In this document: positions 32,105 to 39,816 of the stretch, piece after piece | Numbering within the stretch: the stretch's first letter is position 1 | Layout: the number at the start of each line of letters is the position of its first letter | NCBI RefSeq assembly: GCF_021389975.1 | Contig: NZ_CP089981.1 | Coordinates: 3,187,501-3,251,500 of the forward strand | Direction: 5' to 3' | Length of the DNA stretch: 64,000 bases | Source: Fulvivirga ulvae | Lineage (GTDB): Bacteria > Bacteroidota > Bacteroidia > Cytophagales > Cyclobacteriaceae | Made by a program: the position numbers and the translations under genes | Notes under the pieces: model-generated | Database searches by the model: none | Seen by the model: the letters and a program-made list of their open reading frames with translations, nothing else | Told to the model about the DNA's origin: nothing

Positions 32105-32890
32105 ATGCAAGGTGTCCCATCTCAAACGACTTATGATCAAATGGGCTGCGAGGTAACAATACCTCGCAATCCCAGGATCATATCCCTGGTTCCATCTCAA
32201 ACAGAATTATTATTTGATCTTGGCTTGAATGAACAGATCATTGGTGTTACCAAATTCTGTGTTCACCCCTCTTCTTTGGTAAAGGAGAAAATAAAAATAG
32301 GAGGAACCAAGAAATTTAATTTTGCTAAAATTGATAACCTCCAACCTGATCTCATTATCGGCAACAAAGAGGAGAATTATAAGGAGGGTATAGAAAAGCT
32401 CAGAGAGAAATATCCTGTTTGGATGAGCGATATTGCCACCTTTGAGGATGCGCTGGAAATGATAGTATCCTTAGGGAAGATCACCGGAACTGAAAGCAAA
32501 GCAGTTGAAATCCAAGGCAGAATTGTTGATGGGTTTAGAGAGCTGAAAAAACAAACGCCGAAAAAGGTACTTTATTTTATCTGGCAAAACCCATATATAG
32601 TTGTTGGAGGCAATACCTTTATCAATGAAATGATAGTGAAGCTGGGCTTAAGAAACCTGGCTGCAGGACTGGATCGTTATCCGGAGTTAACCTGGGATGA
32701 GATAGCATCACTTCAGCCAGATCTCATCCTTTTATCTTCAGAGCCTTTCCCTTTCAAAGACAAGCATATTAATAAATTTCAGAGTATATGCCCTTCTGCT
32801 GAGATTCGCATAGTAGATGGTGAAATGTTTTCCTGGTATGGCAGCCGGTTAATAGAGGCTGTAGGATATTTTAACCAGTTACAACTCTGA
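32105..32890 (+). CDS. BtuF-like helical-backbone metal/cobalamin-binding protein without signal peptide
   Basis: The 261-residue protein matches the class III periplasmic binding protein fold used for cobalamin and iron: VTIPRNPRIISLVPSQTELLFDLG, NLQPDLIIGNKEEN, and the second-lobe WQNPYIVVGGNTFINEMI. It has no signal peptide or lipobox, so it appears cytosolic as read, unlike classical BtuF. A start further upstream is unlikely because a terminator and promoter lie there. No ABC permease is adjacent. Its 3' end overlaps convergent aroA by 12 bases. Confidence 0.8.
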   Translation: MQGVPSQTTYDQMGCEVTIPRNPRIISLVPSQTELLFDLGLNEQIIGVTKFCVHPSSLVKEKIKIGGTKKFNFAKIDNLQPDLIIGNKEENYKEGIEKLREKYPVWMSDIATFEDALEMIVSLGKITGTESKAVEIQGRIVDGFRELKKQTPKKVLYFIWQNPYIVVGGNTFINEMIVKLGLRNLAAGLDRYPELTWDEIASLQPDLILLSSEPFPFKDKHINKFQSICPSAEIRIVDGEMFSWYGSRLIEAVGYFNQLQL

Positions 32891-34114
32891 TATTTTAAAT
32901 CCTGCTTTTGTCATATCTCGCCAGTAGCCGGGATACGACTTCTTGACAACTTCCGGATCTTTAATTCTTATGGAGGTAAGTGTACTTAAAGGTGCGAAAG
33001 CCATAGCCATGCGATGGTCGTGATAGGTGTCAAATTCCAATAAAGCTGACTTTATTTCATGAGTGGATGGTACCACTGTCCATGTGCCAGCTTCTTCCCT
33101 TAATTCAGCTCCAAATTTTGCGAGTTCATTTTGCAAGGCCAGAATGCGGTCAGTTTCCTTTATGCGTAAACTCTCAAGTCCGGTCATTTCACATGCTATT
33201 CCTTTGGCAGCGCAAACAACAGCAACAGTTTGCGCCATATCAGGACAATCAGTAAAGTCAAATGCAACGTCCTGTTGATGCTCACATTTGGTTAGCTCCG
33301 CGCCCTCATGTGTGAACGTAGTGTTCACACCAAGTTGTATCATATAATCGGCTATTTTTCGGTCTCCCTGTATGGAGTTGTCCTTCAGGTCTTTAAGTGT
33401 AATATAGGCATCGCTGCTCAGCGCTACAAAGCTGTACCAATAGCTGGCCGCAGACCAGTCAGGTTCAATCTGATAGTCAGTGGCCTTGTATTTCTGATGA
33501 GGAATTTGTATGATATGGTCATGCCAGTTGGCCTCAATACCAAATGCTTTCATTACGGCCAAAGTCATAGTTATGTATGGCTTACTGCCGATGTGCCCGG
33601 TTAGTTCAATTTCAAGGCCATTGGGAAGAGCTGACGCTATCATCATAAGTGCTGAGATATATTGGCTGCTAATATCTCCTCTTATGACTATTTTATTTGT
33701 CAGTTGACTTTTTATTGGATTTATTTTAAGAGGAGGGTAACCATCCTTTGCCAGATATTCAATGTCAGCACCTAATTCTCTTAGCGAGTCACCTAATATT
33801 TTGATGGGACGCTCTTGCATGCGTTTCGTGCCAGTAAGTGTTTTTGATTCGGTAACTGCTGTATAAGCCGTTAAAAACCTCATGGTAGTACCGGCGTCAA
33901 GTACATCCCAGATTGGGGTGTCTGATCCCAGCAATCTTTGCATTGTCTCAGTATCGCGTGCTTCTGAAATGTTTGTAAGGTGTGACTTTCTTCCGGCCAG
34001 AGCGTCTAATATTAAAGCTCTGTTAGCAATGCTTTTTGATGCGGGTAGTTCAATAACAGTTGAAGCTATAGTGCTTTTTTTCTCTATTTGAAGTGTATGA
34101 TTTCTGAATGACAT
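32879..34114 (-). CDS. aroA: 3-phosphoshikimate 1-carboxyvinyltransferase (EPSP synthase)
   Basis: The 411-residue protein has EPSP synthase motifs: LPASKSIANRALILDAL near the N-terminus, LDAGTTMRFLTAY, GDISSQYISALMMIA, and TDRILALQNELAKFGAE with the late DHRMAMAFAPL. It joins PEP to shikimate 3-phosphate on the way to chorismate. It lies close to aroB and the DAHP synthase gene on the same strand but is separated from them by a small plus-strand gene, so the set is not one simple operon. Confidence 0.93.
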   Translation of the reverse strand: MSFRNHTLQIEKKSTIASTVIELPASKSIANRALILDALAGRKSHLTNISEARDTETMQRLLGSDTPIWDVLDAGTTMRFLTAYTAVTESKTLTGTKRMQERPIKILGDSLRELGADIEYLAKDGYPPLKINPIKSQLTNKIVIRGDISSQYISALMMIASALPNGLEIELTGHIGSKPYITMTLAVMKAFGIEANWHDHIIQIPHQKYKATDYQIEPDWSAASYWYSFVALSSDAYITLKDLKDNSIQGDRKIADYMIQLGVNTTFTHEGAELTKCEHQQDVAFDFTDCPDMAQTVAVVCAAKGIACEMTGLESLRIKETDRILALQNELAKFGAELREEAGTWTVVPSTHEIKSALLEFDTYHDHRMAMAFAPLSTLTSIRIKDPEVVKKSYPGYWRDMTKAGFKISEL

Positions 34115-34207
34115 TTGCAGATTTGTTTAGAACAATATTAATTGAAAATCGCTTAAAAACATAAGTTGGTACACTTTATGTAGTAGTTGTTGAAAATTGT
34201 CTAAAAA

Positions 34208-34384
34208 ATGAGAATAAGAAGAAAGTTGGCTTTAGCGCTTGGATTAGCCGCAGGAGCTGTGTTTGCAGTGGTAGCGACGGGACGTACTGGCAAAAAGACC
34301 AGACAATACATTTCCAGAAAATACGAAAAACCAAATACAAATATCACCGATCAATACGACGAATCAGATGCATTTTATATTTAG
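34208..34384 (+). CDS. Tiny single-pass membrane protein between aroA and aroB
   Basis: A 58-residue frame (ATG 34208, TAG 34382-34384) encodes MRIRRKLALALGLAAGAVFA at the start: a basic N-terminus and one membrane helix (about residues 7-24). A basic stretch (GRTGKKTRQYISRKYEK) and an acidic end (DESDAFYI) follow. The layout recalls small YtxH-like proteins, but no family can be assigned. It is opposite in strand to its neighbours and overlaps the aroB stop by four bases. The gene-like composition and clean fit in the gap support it. Confidence 0.6.
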   Translation: MRIRRKLALALGLAAGAVFAVVATGRTGKKTRQYISRKYEKPNTNITDQYDESDAFYI

Positions 34385-35418
34385 AACTTGTCATAAAAGG
34401 CCAGTGAGTCCAATGATTCTTCTTTGCTAAGAGACTGGTCCCATTCCACATTGCCAACTCCATTAAGAAGTGCAGCCAGAACGTTGCTGCCCCTGTTTTT
34501 TTTGTCCTGCATCAGGTAGCCGCATATGTGCTCTCTGTCCTTGTCTGATAATTGAACTTTGTCATAGATGCTACGGATGTAATCTGTAATATCATGTAAT
34601 TCCGCTTTCGAAATTAGTTTTCTCTTAAAACTTAGGTATGTTTCACAAATCATACCCACCGCGACTGCCTCACCGTGCAGGATTGCTCTATCGTTGTTCA
34701 ACAAATAGCTTTCTACTGCATGACCAATGGTATGTCCAAAATTTAAAGCTTTTCTTAGACCACCTTCATAAGGATCTTCTGCCACTATCTTATATTTGAT
34801 TTGAACTGAATGTGGTACCAATGCAGACCAGTTCAGGTTATCGAAACTATTACTTTTTAAATTATTCCATCCGGCTTTATCTGATATTAAATGATGCTTT
34901 ATAATTTCAGCAAAACCAGACCTTATCTCTCTTTTTGGGAGTGTGCTCAGAAAGTTCAGGTCTATCAATATATTTTTAGGTTCTCTAAACAAGCCAATAT
35001 GATTTTTTAAACCATTAAAGTCTATTCCTAACTTACCACCAACGCTGGCATCAACCTGAGAGAGTAGCGTAGTGGGAATATTTATGAAATCGACACCTCT
35101 CTTATAGGTTCCGGCGCAGAAGCCACCCAGATCTCCTATTACCCCGCCACCCAGGTTAATCAACAATGATTTTCTGTCAAAACTTTGATCTGTCAATTCC
35201 TGCCATACATGGGTACATGTGTCTAACGTTTTGTTTATCTCGCCACTTTTTATTTGTATCAGTGTATGTTCCGGTAAGTTGTCTCTGAGTGTGGGATAAC
35301 AATGCGCAAATGTATTCTCATCCACTAAAACTGCAATTTTACTATAATTCTCCTGCTTAAGGATGTTGTTAATAGTCTCCGGAGTGTTGCTGGTAATAAT
35401 AATATGGTTTAAAGTCAC
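34381..35418 (-). CDS. aroB: 3-dehydroquinate synthase
   Basis: The 345-residue protein starts with GTG at 35418, overlapping the upstream stop (GTGA). It has dehydroquinate synthase motifs: NLGGGVIGDLGGFCAGTYKRG (in parts), PTTLLSQVDASVGGKLGID, KALNFGHTIGHAVES and HGEAVAVGM. Metal ligands (Glu in the SGFAEIIKH helix, two His) are present. It converts DAHP to 3-dehydroquinate. It is coupled with the DAHP synthase gene, so the first two shikimate steps are co-expressed. Confidence 0.93.
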   Translation of the reverse strand: MTLNHIIITSNTPETINNILKQENYSKIAVLVDENTFAHCYPTLRDNLPEHTLIQIKSGEINKTLDTCTHVWQELTDQSFDRKSLLINLGGGVIGDLGGFCAGTYKRGVDFINIPTTLLSQVDASVGGKLGIDFNGLKNHIGLFREPKNILIDLNFLSTLPKREIRSGFAEIIKHHLISDKAGWNNLKSNSFDNLNWSALVPHSVQIKYKIVAEDPYEGGLRKALNFGHTIGHAVESYLLNNDRAILHGEAVAVGMICETYLSFKRKLISKAELHDITDYIRSIYDKVQLSDKDREHICGYLMQDKKNRGSNVLAALLNGVGNVEWDQSLSKEESLDSLAFYDKF

Positions 35419-36488
35419 GGTTTTTGTTTGTTCAGTATTTCTGTTTGGTTTCTTAACGATTCGGAATGGATCTGTTTATAAATTTCTTCAATAAATTCTT
35501 TGCGCAGATCGAGGGCTTCCGCCCATTGAGGCCGGGTTTTAATGATCTCGTTCCATCTTTCCAGTTGAAATATAGTTACATTATTTTCTTTTTTATATTC
35601 ACCAATCTGTTCTATCAGTTTCATTCGGATCGATAATGTTTCAATGAGATCGTGATCTACACTGTCAATTTTATTCCTTAATTCTTCAAGTTTTGTTTTG
35701 AATAATACATTATCAGAAGTAGTCTGCCTTATTCTCAGTTTGTGTTTTATATCTTTTAATTGCTCGGGCGTTATCTGTTGTTTAGAGTCGCTTAAAGCAT
35801 TGTCGGGGTCCGGGTGGGTTTCTATCATTAAGCCATCATATCCCATATCAAGTGCTTTTTGAGAAATATCATAGATCATACTACGGCTGCCTCCTATATG
35901 ACTTGGATCGCAGATAAGAGGTATGTGCGGGATGCTGGCTTTCAGTTCAACAGGGATCTGCCAGACTGGTTCGTTGCGGTATTTAGACTTCCTGAAAGAA
36001 GAAAATCCTCGGTGGATCGCTCCAATTTCAGTAAGGCCTGTATTTGCTATTCTTTCAATCGCTCCCATCCATAAGGCCAGATCGGGATTAACCGGGTTTT
36101 TAACTAAAACAGGAAGGGTACTTCCTTTTAGTGCGTCAGCTATCTCCTGTACCGTAAATGGATTGACTGTTGTTCTGGCTCCAATCCATACCATATCCAG
36201 ATCATACTTTAGGGCAAGTTCCACATGCTGAGCACTGGCAACTTCAGTAATGAATTTGACCTTGCACTCCTTTTTGATTCTTTGGATCCATTCCAGCGCT
36301 TTTATTCCGATCCCTTCGAAAGAGTTTGGGCGTGTTCTCGGCTTCCATACGCCGGCACGTATTACTTCAATGCCCAGAGCAGCTACCGCCTTCACCGTCT
36401 TTAGCAGTTGCTCTTCAGATTCAGCACTGCAAGGCCCTGCGATGATCCACGGCTTCTGAAACCTGCCTATCCATTCATCTTTTTTCAT
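35415..36488 (-). CDS. Bifunctional 3-deoxy-7-phosphoheptulonate synthase/chorismate mutase
   Basis: ATG 36488 (MKKDEWIGRFQKPWIIAGPCS in parts) gives 357 residues; an in-frame TTG at 36530 is less likely. Residues 1-260 are a DAHP synthase of the type I-beta/KDO8P-like group: IAGPCSAES, GVWKPRTRP, KNPVNPDLALWMGA and CDPSHIGGSR. Residues about 270-357 form an AroQ-type chorismate mutase helix set (LRNKIDSVDHDLIETLSIRM, EIIKTRPQWAE). The fusion places the entry enzyme beside a branch-point enzyme, typical for Bacteroidota and usually a feedback device. It is the first gene of a two-gene operon with aroB. Confidence 0.92.
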   Translation of the reverse strand: MKKDEWIGRFQKPWIIAGPCSAESEEQLLKTVKAVAALGIEVIRAGVWKPRTRPNSFEGIGIKALEWIQRIKKECKVKFITEVASAQHVELALKYDLDMVWIGARTTVNPFTVQEIADALKGSTLPVLVKNPVNPDLALWMGAIERIANTGLTEIGAIHRGFSSFRKSKYRNEPVWQIPVELKASIPHIPLICDPSHIGGSRSMIYDISQKALDMGYDGLMIETHPDPDNALSDSKQQITPEQLKDIKHKLRIRQTTSDNVLFKTKLEELRNKIDSVDHDLIETLSIRMKLIEQIGEYKKENNVTIFQLERWNEIIKTRPQWAEALDLRKEFIEEIYKQIHSESLRNQTEILNKQKP

Positions 36489-36573
36489 CTTTTTTCTGTA
36501 CGATTTATGGCCTTCTGTACGGATCCGCAATCGGTTTCGACAGACCTGGTCCGGTTCGGGGTCAGACTAGTAT

Positions 36574-36597
36574 AATCCAGCGCTTTTTTGATGGATT
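36574..36597 (-). promoter_or_regulatory. Hairpin in the leader of the aro operon
   Basis: AATCCA (36574-36579) pairs with TGGATT (36592-36597) in the region before the DAHP synthase start. It could belong to an attenuator, but no leader peptide rich in aromatic codons or clear competing stem was found. Confidence 0.25.
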
Positions 36598-36643
36598 AAA
36601 GATATTTAAAAAATAAAAAAACAGGACGTAAATGGTTAATTTA

Positions 36644-36651
36644 TATATTTG
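36644..36651 (+). promoter_or_regulatory. -7 element of the proline dehydrogenase gene
   Basis: TATATTTG matches TAnnTTTG and lies 24 bases before ATG 36675. No clear -33 element was found. Confidence 0.45.
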
Positions 36652-36674
36652 TAGCCGAGAATTTAAAATCCCCT

Positions 36675-37853
36675 ATGCAGTTAAAATCTAACATCTCTTT
36701 TGACGATACTTCAGTAGCTTTTGAAGCCAAGTCAAATAAAGCCCTAAGAAAAGCTAACCTCATGTTTTCTGTAGTTAATAATCCTTTTATGTCTAAGATT
36801 GCTACAGGTTCGGTGAAGTTCGCACTCAAACTACATCTCCCCATAAAAGGAATTATAAAGAATACTGTCTTTGATCACTTTTGTGGAGGAGAAAATATCG
36901 AAGAAAGTCAGGAGACGATCAATGAACTCGCTACCTATGGGATAGGTACTATACTGGATTATTCGGTAGAAGGGGAGGAGAATGAGCATTGTTTCGATGA
37001 TACGAAAGAAGAGGTTATAAGGACTATCACCAAAGCAAAAGAATCAAGACATATTCCATTTTGCGTTTTTAAACCTACAGGGCTAGGTAGCTCAGCACTT
37101 TTTCAAAAAATTCAGGAAGGCACAGCACTTAGTGAAGGAGAGAAAGCCGCCTATGAACGAATCAAAAATCGTATAGATGAAGTTTGTAAATATGCTTATG
37201 AATCAGATGTTCCTGTTCTAATAGATGCAGAAGATTCCTGGATACAGGACGCCATTGATGTGCTTGCGTATGATATGATGGCGAGGTATAACCAGCAAAA
37301 AGCAATTGTTTATAATACTTTTCAAATGTATCGCGTAAATATGCTGGACAATTTACGTAAGGCTTTCCATTATGCTGCCATGCATAACTACTACCTGGGT
37401 GCTAAATTGGTAAGAGGTGCTTACATGGAAAAAGAACGAGAGAGAGCGGAAGATATGGGATATCCAAGCCCGATCCAACCAACTAAGGAGGCTACCGATA
37501 ACCAGTTCAATCAGGCATTGGTTTTTTGTATTGATAACAAACAAAGAATAAGCCTGGTTTGTGGCTCTCACAATGAATATAGCAACTACTACCTGGCTCT
37601 GCTCATGGAGAAGCATAGCATGAATAATGATGATCCAAGAGTGTGCTTTGCTCAACTTTACGGAATGAGTGACAACATATCTTTTAACCTTGCTAAGGCA
37701 GGGTATAATGTTGCCAAGTATGTTCCTTATGGCCCGGTAAATTCGGTAATGCCTTATTTATTTAGGCGTGCAGAAGAAAATACTTCTGTAGCAGGTCAAA
37801 GCAGCCGTGAATTATCTCTGATCAGAAAGGAACTCAGAAGGAGAGAGGACTGA
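36675..37853 (+). CDS. Proline dehydrogenase (single-domain PutA/ProDH type)
   Basis: The 392-residue protein matches the FAD-dependent proline dehydrogenase barrel. Signatures are FCVFKPTGLGS, VLIDAEDSWIQDAID, YNTFQMYR, KLVRGAYMEKERERAED and the closing VPYGPVNSVMPYLFRRAEENT. It oxidises proline to pyrroline-5-carboxylate at the membrane face, passing electrons to the respiratory chain. It is the separate form, without the P5C dehydrogenase domain of PutA. It is a single gene, transcribed divergently from the aro operon. Confidence 0.9.
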   Translation: MQLKSNISFDDTSVAFEAKSNKALRKANLMFSVVNNPFMSKIATGSVKFALKLHLPIKGIIKNTVFDHFCGGENIEESQETINELATYGIGTILDYSVEGEENEHCFDDTKEEVIRTITKAKESRHIPFCVFKPTGLGSSALFQKIQEGTALSEGEKAAYERIKNRIDEVCKYAYESDVPVLIDAEDSWIQDAIDVLAYDMMARYNQQKAIVYNTFQMYRVNMLDNLRKAFHYAAMHNYYLGAKLVRGAYMEKERERAEDMGYPSPIQPTKEATDNQFNQALVFCIDNKQRISLVCGSHNEYSNYYLALLMEKHSMNNDDPRVCFAQLYGMSDNISFNLAKAGYNVAKYVPYGPVNSVMPYLFRRAEENTSVAGQSSRELSLIRKELRRRED

Positions 37854-37947
37854 TAAACAGGAATTCTTTCCCAACCTTTCAGGTCGTTTTATATGCCCTG
37901 AACAGGTGCAATTGGACAAAACAATATCATTTCTGATATCTTTCATC

Positions 37948-37955
37948 TATCTTTG
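37948..37955 (+). promoter_or_regulatory. -7 element of lysS
   Basis: An exact TATCTTTG sits 35 bases before lysS ATG 37991. No well-spaced TTG was found. Confidence 0.5.
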
Positions 37956-37990
37956 CGGCTTATTAAGTTTTAAAGGTAATTAATAATACT

Positions 37991-39724
37991 ATGCAGTTAA
38001 GCGAACAGGAAATCGTAAGACGAGATGCCAGAAAAAAACTGGAAGAGCTGGGTATAGATCCGTATCCGTCAGAGTTATATCATGTCAATGTTTCAGCTAA
38101 GGAAATTCATGAAAATTATGAAAAGCAGAAGATTGACTATAAGAACATTTCCATTGCAGGTCGCTTAATGAGCAGGAGAATTATGGGGTCCGCTGCTTTT
38201 GCCGAAATCCAGGATTCCACCGGTCGGGTTCAGATATATGTAAGACGAGATGATATTTGCCCGGGTGAAGATAAAAATCTTTATAATACAGTATTTAAAA
38301 AGCTTCTCGATATTGGTGATATTATTGGTGTGAAGGGTTATGTCTTTACCACGCAGACAGGCGAGATATCTATTCATGTTACTGAACTCAAAGTACTGTC
38401 AAAGTCTTTAAGACCACTCCCTATAGTAAAAGAGACAAAAGATGAGGACGGAAATATTGTAAAGCATGATGCATTTTCAGATCCTGAGTTAAGATATAGG
38501 CAGCGTTATGTTGATTTAATTGTCAACTCACAAGTGAAAGATACTTTTATTAAAAGGACTAAGCTTGTCAATTCCATGAGGGAGTACCTTAATGAACGAG
38601 GTTATCTTGAGGTGGAGACCCCGATACTCCAACCGCTTTACGGAGGAGCCGCAGCCAAGCCCTTTAAGACCCACCACAATACGCTTGACATGACCTTGTA
38701 TCTGCGTATTGCCAATGAGTTATACCTCAAAAGATTGATTGTGGGTGGTTTTGATGGGGTTTATGAATTTTCGAAGGACTTCAGGAATGAGGGCATGTCG
38801 AGGTTTCATAATCCGGAATTTACTCAGGTGGAACTGTATGTGGCCTATAAAGATTATAACTGGATGATGGACCTTGTAGAGGAGATGATTGAGAAGGTGG
38901 CTATGGATCTTCATGGTACCACTAAGGTACAGGTTGGTAGCAATGTGCTTGATTTCAAGAGACCATGGAAGCGCTTTACGATGTTTGAGGCCATAGAGCA
39001 TTTTACCGGCATAGATATTTCTGAAATGGATGAAACTGAGCTTCGGAAGACCGCTAAGGAGTTGAATGTACCTGTGGATGAAACAATGGGCAAGGGGAAG
39101 CTAATCGATGAGATTTTTGGGGAGAAGTGTGAAGGGCAGTTGATCCAACCCACATTTATTACTGACTATCCTGTGGAGATGTCACCTCTGGCAAAGAAGC
39201 ACCGTACTAAGGAAGGTTTGGTTGAGCGTTTTGAAGCTATCGCCAATGGTAAAGAAATTTGCAATTCGTTCTCAGAGTTGAATGACCCCATTGATCAGAG
39301 GAAGAGATTTGAGGAGCAACTGGAGCTAGGTAAGCGTGGAGATGAAGAAGCAATGACACTTGATGAGGACTTTTTACGTGCTCTGGAGTATGGTATGCCT
39401 CCTACGGCTGGCTTAGGGGTAGGCATTGACAGGTTGAGCATGATAATGACCAACTCAAATTCTATTCAGGATGTGCTCTTCTTCCCTCAGTTACGACCTG
39501 AGAAGAAGGCTAAAGTAGCAACAACTGAAGATTATAAGAAGGCTGGTGTTAGAGAAGAATTGATTCCGATCGTTCAGAAATTAGGCATCACTACGATTAA
39601 GCAGCTAAAAGAGTCAAATCCTAATAAACTCTTTAACGATGTTTGCGGGATGAGAAAGAAAATGAAGCTAAATGATGTTAAAAATCCTGATATCGAAGAG
39701 GTGAAAGGATGGGTTGAAGCCTGA
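37991..39724 (+). CDS. lysS: Lysyl-tRNA synthetase, class II, with C-terminal extension
   Basis: The 577-residue protein has the N-terminal OB-fold anticodon domain (ISIAGRLMSRRIMGSAAFAEI in parts) and class II motifs: motif 2 FRNEGMSRFHNPEFTQVELY and motif 3 GLGVGIDRLSMI. Compared with the 505-residue E. coli enzyme it has about 70 extra C-terminal residues (KAGVREELIPIVQKLGIT, then LKESNPNKLFNDVCG) that look like a small helix-hairpin-helix unit. Such tails are known in Bacteroidota homologues. It ends in a strong terminator. Confidence 0.95.
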   Translation: MQLSEQEIVRRDARKKLEELGIDPYPSELYHVNVSAKEIHENYEKQKIDYKNISIAGRLMSRRIMGSAAFAEIQDSTGRVQIYVRRDDICPGEDKNLYNTVFKKLLDIGDIIGVKGYVFTTQTGEISIHVTELKVLSKSLRPLPIVKETKDEDGNIVKHDAFSDPELRYRQRYVDLIVNSQVKDTFIKRTKLVNSMREYLNERGYLEVETPILQPLYGGAAAKPFKTHHNTLDMTLYLRIANELYLKRLIVGGFDGVYEFSKDFRNEGMSRFHNPEFTQVELYVAYKDYNWMMDLVEEMIEKVAMDLHGTTKVQVGSNVLDFKRPWKRFTMFEAIEHFTGIDISEMDETELRKTAKELNVPVDETMGKGKLIDEIFGEKCEGQLIQPTFITDYPVEMSPLAKKHRTKEGLVERFEAIANGKEICNSFSELNDPIDQRKRFEEQLELGKRGDEEAMTLDEDFLRALEYGMPPTAGLGVGIDRLSMIMTNSNSIQDVLFFPQLRPEKKAKVATTEDYKKAGVREELIPIVQKLGITTIKQLKESNPNKLFNDVCGMRKKMKLNDVKNPDIEEVKGWVEA

Positions 39725-39744
39725 ATCTGTTAAAGAATATGTCT

Positions 39745-39779
39745 AAAAGAGCAGCTTTCTTAGAGAGCTGCTCTTTTTT
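39745..39779 (+). terminator. Bidirectional terminator between lysS and lptD
   Basis: AAAAGAGCAGCT (39745-39756) pairs with AGCTGCTCTTTT (39766-39777) and is followed by T residues on the plus strand. The A-run on the 5' side gives T residues for minus-strand transcription, so it can also serve the convergent lptD gene. Confidence 0.8.
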
Positions 39780-39816
39780 ATGGCTGTCCGTGTTCGCCAT
39801 TATCAGACCGTACCTA

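Noticed and set aside
36489..36674. T-box or classical attenuator before the aro operon
   Set aside because: No T-box sequence, no aromatic-rich leader peptide and no terminator with T-run.
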